From: Acidobacteriota bacterium
GTDB lineage: Bacteria > Acidobacteriota > Thermoanaerobaculia > Thermoanaerobaculales > Sulfomarinibacteraceae
NCBI GenBank assembly: GCA_030637805.1
Contig: DAOWFV010000121.1
Coordinates: forward strand, 1-8,063
Direction of reading: 5' to 3'
Length of the DNA: 8,063 nt
Numbering within the stretch: position 1 is the stretch's first letter; the number at the start of each line of letters is the position of its first letter. A program made the position numbers and the translations under genes. Below are positions 1 through 6,275 of the stretch, piece after piece. The notes beneath the pieces were generated by a model. That model saw nothing but the letters and a program-made list of their open reading frames with translations, did not search any database and was not told where the DNA came from.

Positions 1-149
1 CGACCTTTGATGGTTTCGTGAATTACGCTGAGAGGCACCGCGACGTGATCACTCGCTTTGCTCGTTTCCCGCACCGCAACCAGATCCTCGGCCGCGACTC
101 GACTCCGGAGGAGAAGGCACTTCTCGAGCAAGCCCGTTCGTCGTTCTGA
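1..149 (+). CDS. DUF924 family protein, C-terminal fragment
   Basis: This is the last 48 codons of a gene that begins upstream of the window, read in the frame starting at base 3 and stopping at TGA 147-149. The fragment contains NYAERHRDVITRFARFPHRN followed by QILGRDSTPEEKALLEQARSSF. The pattern of a helix with AERHRD, then RF-x-RFPHRN, then LGR-x-STPEE is the hallmark C-terminus of the DUF924 family (about 180 residues, all-helical, TPR-like, biochemical role unknown). The family usually has GRFPHRN; here the Gly is Ala. The stop codon's last base is the first A of the following AT-rich repeat. No function can be assigned beyond the family name. The family call is confident from the motif alone. 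Confidence 0.88.
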   Translation, partial: TFDGFVNYAERHRDVITRFARFPHRNQILGRDSTPEEKALLEQARSSF

Positions 150-163
150 AATCCGAAATCCGA
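149..163. repeat. Short heptad repeat, two units, at the DUF924 stop codon
   Basis: Two exact copies of AATCCGA lie at 150-156 and 157-163, directly after the TGA stop whose final A is base 149. Alone this would be trivial, but the 7-bp period and the AAYY core match the five larger arrays elsewhere in the window. It may be a short or degenerate member of that group. Confidence 0.5.
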
Positions 164-241
164 CACCTTTCCCGCGCTCGGACGGCGCGCCCAAACGCGG
201 GCAACACGCCCCGACTCATTCGACCGCTTCACCGCGCCGGT

Positions 242-276
242 CATTCAAAATTGAGAATTGAAAATTGAGAATTTTT
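242..276. repeat. AATT-heptad array, five units, upstream of the DnaC-like gene
   Basis: From 249 the motif AATTNNN repeats every 7 bases at 249, 256, 263 and 270, with spacers GAG, GAA, GAG and TTT. A variant unit CATTCAA precedes it at 242-248. The array is almost pure A/T inside GC-rich flanks. It lies between the DUF924 stop and the ATPase start. Its function is unknown; see the finding on heptad arrays. Confidence 0.75.
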
Positions 277-297
277 CCCTCGCCTACCCGCGTCGAC

Positions 298-318
298 AAT
301 TCCTAATTCCAAATTCCT
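298..318. repeat. AATT-heptad array, three units, next to the -10 box
   Basis: Three units with start positions 298, 305 and 312 read AATTCCT, AATTCCA and AATTCCT. The array is in the same 7-bp phase as the one at 249 (298 minus 249 is 49, seven heptads), although the 21 bases between them do not carry the motif. The array ends 3 bases before the TATACT box at 322, so it occupies the region where a -35 element would lie. Confidence 0.65.
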
Positions 319-321
319 CTC

Positions 322-327
322 TATACT
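322..327 (+). promoter_or_regulatory. Putative -10 box (TATACT) for a leaderless mRNA
   Basis: TATACT matches the sigma70 -10 consensus at 5 of 6 positions and ends 6 bases before ATG 334, so transcription would be expected to start at or within a base or two of the A of the ATG. No Shine-Dalgarno sequence lies before this ATG, which agrees with a leaderless transcript. There is no convincing -35: the correctly spaced hexamer (299-304) falls inside the AATTCC array, and the TTGACA-like TCGACA at 293-298 is 23 bases away. Confidence 0.45.
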
Positions 328-333
328 GTTCCG

Positions 334-1083
334 ATGGCGGAGGCGAAGGCCGACTCGGAGAAATGCACCCTTTGCGGCGGCACCGGTTGGACGCTGGTCG
401 AGGAGGACGGCGTCGAGCTGGTGCGGCGCTGTGAGTGCGCCGAGGAGGGAGTGCGTCGACGACTGCTGGAGCAGGCGCGAATTCCCGCCCGCTACCGCCA
501 CTGCACGCTTGAGAGCTTTGAGATCTGGAACCCCAACGACCCGACCCTCGCCAAGGCTCGGCGATCGGTGCAGGAGTTTGTCGATCTCTACCCCTCGGGG
601 GAGAAGGGTCTGCTGTTGATGGGCTCGGTGGGAACGGGCAAGACCCACCTTGCGGTGGCTGCCCTGCAGCAGATCATGCGTGAGAAGCGGCCGCCGTTAC
701 GCGGCCGATTCGCCGACTTCACGGCGCTCGTATTGGAGATCCAGATGACCTTCGACGGTCCGGGCTCCAGCCGCGAGATCCTGCAACCGCTCATCGACAC
801 GGAGCTACTGGTCCTCGACGAGCTGGGCGCCGGAAAGTCAACTCCCTGGGTGATGGACCTCCTTTACTATCTCGTCAACACCCGCTACCTCGAGGGCCGG
901 GTCACGATCTTCACCACGAACTTCTCGGACTTCCCCAAGCGCACCGGCGAGGAAAGCCTGACCGACCGGGTTTCCCACCGCATCCGCTCGCGGTTGTACG
1001 AGATGTGCCGCCGGCTGGAGCTGCGCGGGCTCGACTACCGCGCGGAGCGTCTCGCCTCCCGTGAGGGGGGCCTGCACCGGTGA
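334..1083 (+). CDS. DnaC/DnaI-like AAA+ ATPase with N-terminal zinc-binding Cys cluster
   Basis: This 249-residue protein resembles helicase loaders of the DnaC/DnaI/IstB group, cytoplasmic AAA+ ATPases that load replicative helicase or assist transposases. An N-terminal four-cysteine cluster (C11-x2-C14 with GGTGW after it, then C33-x-C35) resembles the zinc knuckle of phage and Gram-positive DnaC-like loaders. The AAA+ core has Walker A GSVGTGKT (97-104), Walker B LLVLDE (158-163), a sensor-1 Asn in TIFTTNF (N196) and an Arg-rich segment near 212-220 where the arginine finger is expected. The start at ATG 334 keeps the whole Cys cluster and lacks a ribosome-binding site, consistent with a leaderless message. 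The stop overlaps the next gene's GTG by 4 nt. No transposase or phage gene is nearby, so a housekeeping loader role is more likely than an IstB role, but this is inference. Confidence 0.85.
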   Translation: MAEAKADSEKCTLCGGTGWTLVEEDGVELVRRCECAEEGVRRRLLEQARIPARYRHCTLESFEIWNPNDPTLAKARRSVQEFVDLYPSGEKGLLLMGSVGTGKTHLAVAALQQIMREKRPPLRGRFADFTALVLEIQMTFDGPGSSREILQPLIDTELLVLDELGAGKSTPWVMDLLYYLVNTRYLEGRVTIFTTNFSDFPKRTGEESLTDRVSHRIRSRLYEMCRRLELRGLDYRAERLASREGGLHR

Positions 1084-3218
1084 GGAACCGGAGTTTTCTC
1101 GTCCTCCTCCTCGCTTCAGCGGCCTGCACCACGGCGCCGTCCCCGCGGCCCGGCGTCTCCCCACCGCCGACGCCGACCGCGACCAGGGTCGTAGAGACGC
1201 CGACCCCCGTGGCCACCCCGGTGGCGACCCCTGTTCCGACCGTGCCTCCCCCGGGGGTGATGCCGGCCCGTGACGTCGACCCACCCCTGGTGCGGGTGCT
1301 CTTGAATAGATCCTCGTCGGCTGTGGATCTGCCACAGCCCGGGCGGGCCTACCGCTTGCAGGCCGCCGAAGGGGCATTCTGGCTGTGGGGACCGCTGAGC
1401 CTGCAGGTCGCATCCTCCGGCTCCCCGTGGTGGCAGGTCGGGGCGTGGGCCGAGCCGGCGACCGCCCAATCGGTGGCCGGCACTCTACGACGAGAGTTAG
1501 GGGCCGCGGTGGAGATCCGGCAGGAACCCACTGGCACCGGCCTTATTCGAGTGCAGGTCCGTTGGAGGAGCGGCGAGCCGAAGGAACCGGCCGCCCGGCT
1601 CGCAGCGCTGGGTCTTGACGGCGCCTTCCCGGTGGCGGCGTCAGGTCAGCTGCGGATCGAGGGGGCCGAACGGCAGATCGTGGAGACCAGCGGCGAGGTG
1701 GTAATCGAACCGGCGGGGGACTGGCCGGTGGCGGTGGGAACGCGTCGCTACCGGGGTCGTTTGCGGGTCCGAGTGGTGGGTGGCGAGACCCTGGTGATCA
1801 ACGAACTCAACCTCGAAAGCTATCTGCGAGGGGTGGTGCCGGTGGAGATGGGTCCGTCGCAGTTCCCGCAGCTCGACGCGCTCAAGGCGCAGGCGGTGGC
1901 CGCGCGCACCTACGCGGTGGCTCATCTGGGAGACCACGAGGACGAGGGCTGGGATCTCTGTGCAACGCCGGCCTGTCAGGTCTACCACGGCGCCGGCGCC
2001 GAGCATCGGCTCTCCGACCGCGCAGTGGAGGAGACCGCGAGCCTGGTGGCGGTGTACGAAGGAGAGCCCATCGACGCCATGTACACCTCGACCTGTGGCG
2101 GCCATACCGAGAACTCCTCGGAGCTGTTTTCGGGCAGAGCGCAGCCTTATCTGCACGGTGTGGCATGCGCCTGGGAACGTCCCCTGTCACTGGTGGGAAC
2201 CGGGCCGGAGCTTTCGTGGACGGAGTCAGCTTCATTCCAGGCGTCGGTGGCGCTGGCAGTCCTCGGGCTGGAGCCGCAGGCAAGTCCCGGGGAGATCCTT
2301 CGCGCGGTACAGGAGCGAACTCGGAACACCCGTTCTCTCCCGGCGCCGGTGGATGCGGAGACCTTCGCATCCTCGCTGCTGAACGCGGCGGGAGTCGATG
2401 CCGGACCCGGGATCACTCCGGCCGGTACCGGTCTCGAGAGGCTCCTTTTCCTGACCGATTTGTACCGAGCGCCCCTCGACCCACCCACCTCCGGCCTCGA
2501 GGGCGCCTGGCCGGCGGCCGCGGCGCTGGCCGCGCTTGAGCTGCGAGGTGACGTCGTTCGCGACCGGGGTGAGGCGGTTCCGCGTCCGGGAGGGGTGGGC
2601 ATTTTCCCTCGCCGTGCCGAGCACGGCGAGGACCTGCCGTCTCCGGTGCCCCTGTGGGAGCGGTGGCGGGGCGGCTACCGCCGGCTCGCGTCGACCGAGG
2701 TGCTCCCCGGCACCGAGCTCGAGCGGGTGCGGGCGGCAGACGAGGTTGTGGCGTTGGTGGTACGGCGCTCCGGCGGCGGTGGAGAGGCAGATCGGCGCTC
2801 GGCCTGGCGTGAGTGGGTGCGCGAACGCTCGTGGGGGGAGCTCGAGCGAGGGCTCGGAATGCCCGAACTCGAAAAACTCCAGGTGACCCGGCGGTCGCCT
2901 TCTGGACGGGTGGTCGGCCTCGAGGCGGTGGGTCGCTCCGGAAGCCGAAAGCAGTGGACCGGGTTTGATGTGCGGCGGGCCCTCGACCTGCCGGAGACCC
3001 TCTTCAGCATGCACGTACGAACCCGAGCGGACGGAGAACGGGTGGTGCACTTTCTGGGCCGCGGCTGGGGCCATGGCGTCGGCCTGTGCCAGAACGGGGC
3101 CTACGGTCTGGCGCGATCGGGGCGCACCTTCGATCAAATCCTCGAGCACTACTACACCGGGATTCAAATCATAAAGTGGCAGCCCTCGAGCGGCCACTTA
3201 CAATCGACCCTGCGATGA
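1080..3218 (+). CDS. SpoIID/LytB-domain lipoprotein (putative peptidoglycan lytic transglycosylase), enlarged
   Basis: This 712-residue protein starts at GTG 1080, overlapping the upstream stop by 4 nt. The N-terminus MRNRSFLVLLLASAAC fits a lipoprotein signal with Cys16 as the lipidated residue. It is followed by a Pro/Thr-rich linker to about residue 60, so the protein is probably membrane-anchored in the periplasm. The SpoIID domain has LNLESYLRGVVPVEM with the predicted catalytic Glu at 256, then ALKAQAVAARTYA, and STCGGHTENS with C339 and H342. The C-terminal family motif GRGWGHGVGLCQNGAYGLA carries GWGHG at 662-666. SpoIID enzymes cleave glycan strands lacking stem peptides; here a cell-wall remodelling or division role is likelier than sporulation. 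The stretch between STCGG and GWGHG is about 320 residues, roughly twice what I expect from SpoIID, and contains an Ala-rich segment and SGGGGEADRRSAW. Activity is inferred from the family. Confidence 0.88.
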   Translation: MRNRSFLVLLLASAACTTAPSPRPGVSPPPTPTATRVVETPTPVATPVATPVPTVPPPGVMPARDVDPPLVRVLLNRSSSAVDLPQPGRAYRLQAAEGAFWLWGPLSLQVASSGSPWWQVGAWAEPATAQSVAGTLRRELGAAVEIRQEPTGTGLIRVQVRWRSGEPKEPAARLAALGLDGAFPVAASGQLRIEGAERQIVETSGEVVIEPAGDWPVAVGTRRYRGRLRVRVVGGETLVINELNLESYLRGVVPVEMGPSQFPQLDALKAQAVAARTYAVAHLGDHEDEGWDLCATPACQVYHGAGAEHRLSDRAVEETASLVAVYEGEPIDAMYTSTCGGHTENSSELFSGRAQPYLHGVACAWERPLSLVGTGPELSWTESASFQASVALAVLGLEPQASPGEILRAVQERTRNTRSLPAPVDAETFASSLLNAAGVDAGPGITPAGTGLERLLFLTDLYRAPLDPPTSGLEGAWPAAAALAALELRGDVVRDRGEAVPRPGGVGIFPRRAEHGEDLPSPVPLWERWRGGYRRLASTEVLPGTELERVRAADEVVALVVRRSGGGGEADRRSAWREWVRERSWGELERGLGMPELEKLQVTRRSPSGRVVGLEAVGRSGSRKQWTGFDVRRALDLPETLFSMHVRTRADGERVVHFLGRGWGHGVGLCQNGAYGLARSGRTFDQILEHYYTGIQIIKWQPSSGHLQSTLR

Positions 3219-3233
3219 AGAAAGGGGCTTGCT

Positions 3234-4391
3234 GTGGACTTCCAGCTGACTCAGGACCAGGAGGCCATCCGCGACATGGTGCGGGACTTCGCGCGCAACG
3301 AGATCGCCCCGCGTGCACTCGAGTGGGACGAGGCCCAGCACTTCCCGCGCGAGCTCTTTGAGAAGCTCGGCGAGCTCGGATTGCTTGGGGTGGTGATCGC
3401 CGAAGAGTACGGGGGCGCGGGACTCGGCTACGTCGAGTACGTTTCTATCCTGGAGGAGATCGGCGCTGCCGACGGTGGCATCTGTCTCTCGGTGGCTGCG
3501 CACAACTCGTTGTGTACCAATCACCTCTACCTCTTCGGCTCGGAGGAGCTCAAACGGGATTTCCTGCCCAGGCTGGCGAGCGGCGAGTGGATCGGGGCCT
3601 GGGGACTGACCGAGCCCGAGGCCGGTTCGGACGCCGGCGGCACCCGAACAACCGCTGTGCGCGATGGTGACGAATGGGTGCTCAACGGCACCAAGACCTT
3701 TATCACCCACGCCACCGCGGGCGATGCGGCGGTGCTGGTGGCGCGGACCTCGAAAGAACAGGGACACCACGGCATCTCGGCCTTCTTTGTTCCCTTCGAT
3801 CGGCCCGGCGTCGAACCGGGCAAGAAGGAGAACAAGCTTGGCATGCGCAGCTCCGATACCTCGTCGTTGGTGCTCGAAGATTGCCGGATACCGGCTGGGT
3901 ATCTCCTCGGTGAGGAGGGCGACGGTTTCATCCAGGCCATGAAGGTGCTGGACGGCGGGCGCATATCCATTGCGGCCCTGTCGGTAGGTATCGCCCGCGG
4001 CGCTCTCGACGCGGCCCTCGAGTACGCCAATACCCGCGAGCAGTTTGGGCGTACCCTGGCGTCGTTCCAGCTCACGCGCGCCAAGCTCGCCGACATGGCC
4101 ACCAGCGTCGATGCCGCGCGGCTGCTCACCCAGCGCTCAGCGGCGATGAAGGATGCCGGACTCAAGACCACCCGGGAGTCGGCGATGGCGAAGGTCTATG
4201 CTTCGGAGGTGGCGGTGGCGGTGGCCGAGGAGGCGATACAGATCCACGGTGGCTATGGCTACACCAAGGACTATCCCGTCGAGCGCGCCTGGCGCGACGC
4301 CAAGCTGTGCACCATCGGTGAGGGAACCTCCGAGATCCAACGCATGGTGATCGCACGCGAGCTGCTGAAGGCGCTCGAGAGCCATTCATGA
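3234..4391 (+). CDS. Acyl-CoA dehydrogenase (short/branched-chain type)
   Basis: This 385-residue flavoenzyme is a full-length member of the acyl-CoA dehydrogenase family, which oxidises acyl-CoA to the trans-2-enoyl-CoA using FAD and passes electrons to ETF. Visible features are the first family signature WGLTEPEAGSD (123-133), the second signature QIHGGYGYTKDYPVERAWRD (336-355), and EGTSEIQR with Glu363 in the position of the catalytic base of short- and medium-chain enzymes. GTG 3234 is chosen because GGGG (3224-3227) precedes it by 6 nt and MDFQLTQDQ is the usual family N-terminus. The ATG at 3215, which overlaps the upstream stop, is in another frame. The stop overlaps the epimerase start by 4 nt (ATGA), so the two are likely cotranslated. 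Substrate chain length cannot be read from the sequence; butyryl-, isovaleryl- or 2-methylbutyryl-CoA are all plausible. Confidence 0.95.
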   Translation: MDFQLTQDQEAIRDMVRDFARNEIAPRALEWDEAQHFPRELFEKLGELGLLGVVIAEEYGGAGLGYVEYVSILEEIGAADGGICLSVAAHNSLCTNHLYLFGSEELKRDFLPRLASGEWIGAWGLTEPEAGSDAGGTRTTAVRDGDEWVLNGTKTFITHATAGDAAVLVARTSKEQGHHGISAFFVPFDRPGVEPGKKENKLGMRSSDTSSLVLEDCRIPAGYLLGEEGDGFIQAMKVLDGGRISIAALSVGIARGALDAALEYANTREQFGRTLASFQLTRAKLADMATSVDAARLLTQRSAAMKDAGLKTTRESAMAKVYASEVAVAVAEEAIQIHGGYGYTKDYPVERAWRDAKLCTIGEGTSEIQRMVIARELLKALESHS

Positions 4392-4786
4392 GCGAGCTCG
4401 ATCACATCGGCATCGCGGTCGAGTCCATCGCCGAGCGGGCCGGGCTGTACGAAGCCCTGGGCCTCCAGGTGGAAGGCGTCGAGGAGGTTCCTAAACAGGG
4501 GGTGCGAGTGGCCTTTCTGCCGATCGGTGACACCCGTCTCGAGCTGCTCGAACCTACGGGGCCGGAGTCGCCCGTTGCTCGTCACCTGGCACGGCGCGGA
4601 CCCGGTCTGCACCACATCTGTTTGCGGGTTCCCGACATCCGTGCGGCCATGGCGCGACTGGTGGAGGAGGGCTGCCAGCTGCTCTCCGAGGAGCCGCAGC
4701 TCGGAGCCGACGGCTGCCTCGTGTGTTTCGTTCACCCGAAATCCACCGGCGGCGTCCTGCTGGAACTCTCGCAGTCCGGTGATTGA
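4388..4786 (+). CDS. mce: Methylmalonyl-CoA epimerase
   Basis: This 132-residue protein of the vicinal-oxygen-chelate (glyoxalase) fold is predicted to interconvert (2R)- and (2S)-methylmalonyl-CoA in the route from propionyl-CoA to succinyl-CoA. The N-terminus LDHIGIAVESIAE carries the first metal-ligand His (H6). FLPIGDTRLELLEP (43-56), GPGLHHICLRV (H75/H76) and the C-terminal VLLEL with Glu126 give the paired beta-alpha-beta modules and the remaining expected metal ligands. Length and motif order match the family. ATG 4388 overlaps the dehydrogenase stop by 4 nt, which implies translational coupling. No mutase or propionyl-CoA carboxylase gene is visible in this window, so the rest of the pathway must lie elsewhere. 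A different VOC-family enzyme is the main alternative, but the HHICLRV and ELLEP motifs favour the epimerase. Confidence 0.9.
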   Translation: MSELDHIGIAVESIAERAGLYEALGLQVEGVEEVPKQGVRVAFLPIGDTRLELLEPTGPESPVARHLARRGPGLHHICLRVPDIRAAMARLVEEGCQLLSEEPQLGADGCLVCFVHPKSTGGVLLELSQSGD

Positions 4787-4797
4787 TGGAGATGTCG

Positions 4798-5130
4798 ATG
4801 CAGACCGTAGGCACGGGCGCCCTGGTCGTCGTCCACTGCTCGAATCCGAAGGAGAAGCTCTGGGGCGTGCTCACCGGGCTGGATATCGTGGGCGTGAAGC
4901 TCCGGGGCCTCGACCTCTCCTCAGTGGAAGATTGGCTGCGCCAGGAGAGATCCGGCGCCGATCTCTTGATCCGCCCCACCACCCTCTTTCTGCCGATGCA
5001 CAGAGTGCTGCGCATCGATCTTGATGAGAGCGGGGGAGCGGTGGAGAGCTACGGAGACCGCTACGCCGCTGCCTGCGGGAAGGACGTGTGCGACGCACTG
5101 ATCGGAAAGCCACCGGGAAGCGACGAGTGA
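4798..5130 (+). CDS. Conserved small protein of unknown function
   Basis: This 110-residue soluble protein has no signal peptide or membrane segment. Recognisable blocks are VVVHCSNPKEKLWGVL, then GVKLRGLDLSSVEDWLRQ, then LFLPMHRVLRIDLDE, then ESYGDRYAAACG. From memory I associate a similar block pattern (PxEKxWG, RGxxLxSxxDW, HRVxRIxLDE) with an uncharacterised family common in Acidobacteriota; this needs a profile search. ATG 4798 is chosen because GGAG at 4788-4791 lies 6 nt upstream. ATG 4786, which overlaps the epimerase TGA as TGATG, and TTG 4783 are in-frame alternatives adding 4 or 5 residues. Its tight placement behind the epimerase suggests a role linked to acyl-CoA metabolism or just shared expression. 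The alternation of short hydrophobic strands suggests a small beta-rich fold, but no function is assigned. Confidence 0.8.
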   Translation: MQTVGTGALVVVHCSNPKEKLWGVLTGLDIVGVKLRGLDLSSVEDWLRQERSGADLLIRPTTLFLPMHRVLRIDLDESGGAVESYGDRYAAACGKDVCDALIGKPPGSDE

Positions 5131-5285
5131 GGGCGGGAAGGGCCGTTCTAGCCCGCATATCTCACCGGGTTTCGTCGCGAGGGCGGAGAGGTGCCGTGCG
5201 CAGTGGGGTTTTCGACCCGAGGGGCGCGGAGGCGTACTTTACGGTACGTCGAGCACCCCGAGGCGAGAAAACACCGCTGGGTGCA

Positions 5286-6206
5286 GTGCATCGCCGGCCG
5301 CAGAAGAAAGCTGGTGAGATATGCGTGCTGTGTGCGTCGCTTGCCGCGGTTCTTGCAGTGGGCGCCGTCGCAGTGGCCCAGTACCAGGGGCAGGTGGACG
5401 TCAACGCGGTGGTGGCGCCGGTGACGGTGCGCAAGGCATCCGGAAGGGTGGTTACCGGCGTGCCGCGGAGGAGCTTCCACCTCTATGTGGACGGCATGGA
5501 GGTGCCCATCCGTGACCTCGACCTGGAATCGGACCTCCCCATCAGCCTGGGGTTCATCCTCGACACCTCGGGGTCGATGGCGGGGCGCAAGATGACGGGA
5601 AGCCAGCAGCTGATCAACGCATTCCTCCAGCACCGGCGCGACGACGATCAGCTGGCGCTGTGGACCTTCGGTGACGAGCGGGTGATGGAAAGATTTCCCT
5701 TCGGAATGGGCTGGTACCTTTTGCCTCGGGTATTGGAGACCGTCAAACCGTGGAGCACCACGGCGCTTTATGACATGGTGCAAAGGGTGCCCGATGTGAT
5801 GGAGAAGGCCAGCCATCATCGGCGCGCGGCAATCCTCCTCACCGACGGCGTGGACAACGCCTCACACATCAGCGCCGACGAGGCGACGGCGCTGGCGAAG
5901 CATCTGCAGACCCCCATTTACGTTCTCGGTGTGGAACCGCCCCCCCCTGCAAGGGATGTCTCCGGATCGTCGTACGAGGAGATTCTGACCCTGATCGCCG
6001 ACGCCTCTGGAGGCCATTACCGGCGCATTCCGCGCGCCGAGGAGATGCCGGGGGTTGTGGACGAGCTTCTCAACGAGCTGTCCTCGCGCTACATTCTCAC
6101 GTTTGCGACATCCGGCGTCGGCCAGCAAAAGTGGCGAAGGCTGGAGGTCGAGGTCGACCGCTTTGACGCCACCACCAGATCGGGGTATATGGGCACGCTT
6201 CCGTGA
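5286..6206 (+). CDS. Secreted VWA-domain protein (acidobacterial VWFA-related type)
   Basis: The chosen start gives 306 residues. The von Willebrand A domain has a complete metal-ion-dependent adhesion site: DTSGS with D93, S95 and S97, a Thr in STTALYD (T159), and LTDGVDN with D187. It is preceded by a beta-rich segment with VRKASGRVVTGVPRRSFHLY and VDGMEVPIRDL, the layout of the VWFA-related family expanded in Acidobacteria. Such proteins bind ligands or partner proteins through a divalent metal outside the cell. GTG 5286 gives a basic n-region (HRRPQKK) and then a hydrophobic stretch ending AVAVAQ, a plausible signal peptide. The alternative GTG 5325 has the better ribosome-binding site (GGTGAG, 5313-5318, 6 nt upstream) but lacks a basic n-region. 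The frame is open back to GTG 5088, inside the previous gene. The 155 bases before 5286 hold no other gene. The stop is joined to a heptad array. Confidence 0.87.
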   Translation: MHRRPQKKAGEICVLCASLAAVLAVGAVAVAQYQGQVDVNAVVAPVTVRKASGRVVTGVPRRSFHLYVDGMEVPIRDLDLESDLPISLGFILDTSGSMAGRKMTGSQQLINAFLQHRRDDDQLALWTFGDERVMERFPFGMGWYLLPRVLETVKPWSTTALYDMVQRVPDVMEKASHHRRAAILLTDGVDNASHISADEATALAKHLQTPIYVLGVEPPPPARDVSGSSYEEILTLIADASGGHYRRIPRAEEMPGVVDELLNELSSRYILTFATSGVGQQKWRRLEVEVDRFDATTRSGYMGTLP

Positions 6207-6230
6207 ATTTTCAATTTTCAATTTTCAATT
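6206..6230. repeat. AATT-heptad array, 3.6 units, starting on the VWA stop codon
   Basis: The unit AATTTTC starts at 6206, 6213 and 6220, followed by a partial AATT at 6227-6230. Base 6206 is also the last base of the VWA TGA stop, so the array starts on the stop codon. Three identical units suggest recent duplication. The array is largely complementary to 6283-6307 in the next array, which allows a long AU-rich hairpin in the transcript. Confidence 0.8.
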
Positions 6231-6275
6231 GCACTCACCCACCCGCTTCAGTCTTCGTGGTGGAGGGCAAGAAAG

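Noticed and set aside
171..201. Inverted repeat CCCGCG/CGCGGG with a GGCGCGCC palindrome after the DUF924 gene
   Set aside because: A 6-bp stem with a 19-base loop and no T-tract is expected by chance at this GC content, so it is too weak to call a terminator.
58..261. Plus-strand ORF starting inside the DUF924 fragment in another frame
   Set aside because: The DUF924 frame carries a clear conserved motif; the alternative frame is Arg/Ser-rich and ends in the repeat array.
242..318. Repeat arrays as a possible CRISPR
   Set aside because: Units are 7 bases, contiguous and without unique spacers of 25-40 bases, and no cas gene is present.
2232..3197. Long minus-strand ORF (321 codons) opposite the SpoIID gene
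   Set aside because: It is antisense to a gene with clear family motifs, its translation is rich in Arg, Pro and His with no recognisable domain, and high GC content creates such open shadow frames.
3215..3361. ATG 3215 overlapping the SpoIID stop as ATGA, a tempting coupled start
   Set aside because: Its frame is not that of the acyl-CoA dehydrogenase and ends after 48 codons without recognisable features.
5088..5285. N-terminal extension of the VWA protein back to GTG 5088
   Set aside because: It would overlap the preceding gene by 43 bases, is an Arg-rich low-information stretch, and would bury the signal peptide about 80 residues inside the protein.
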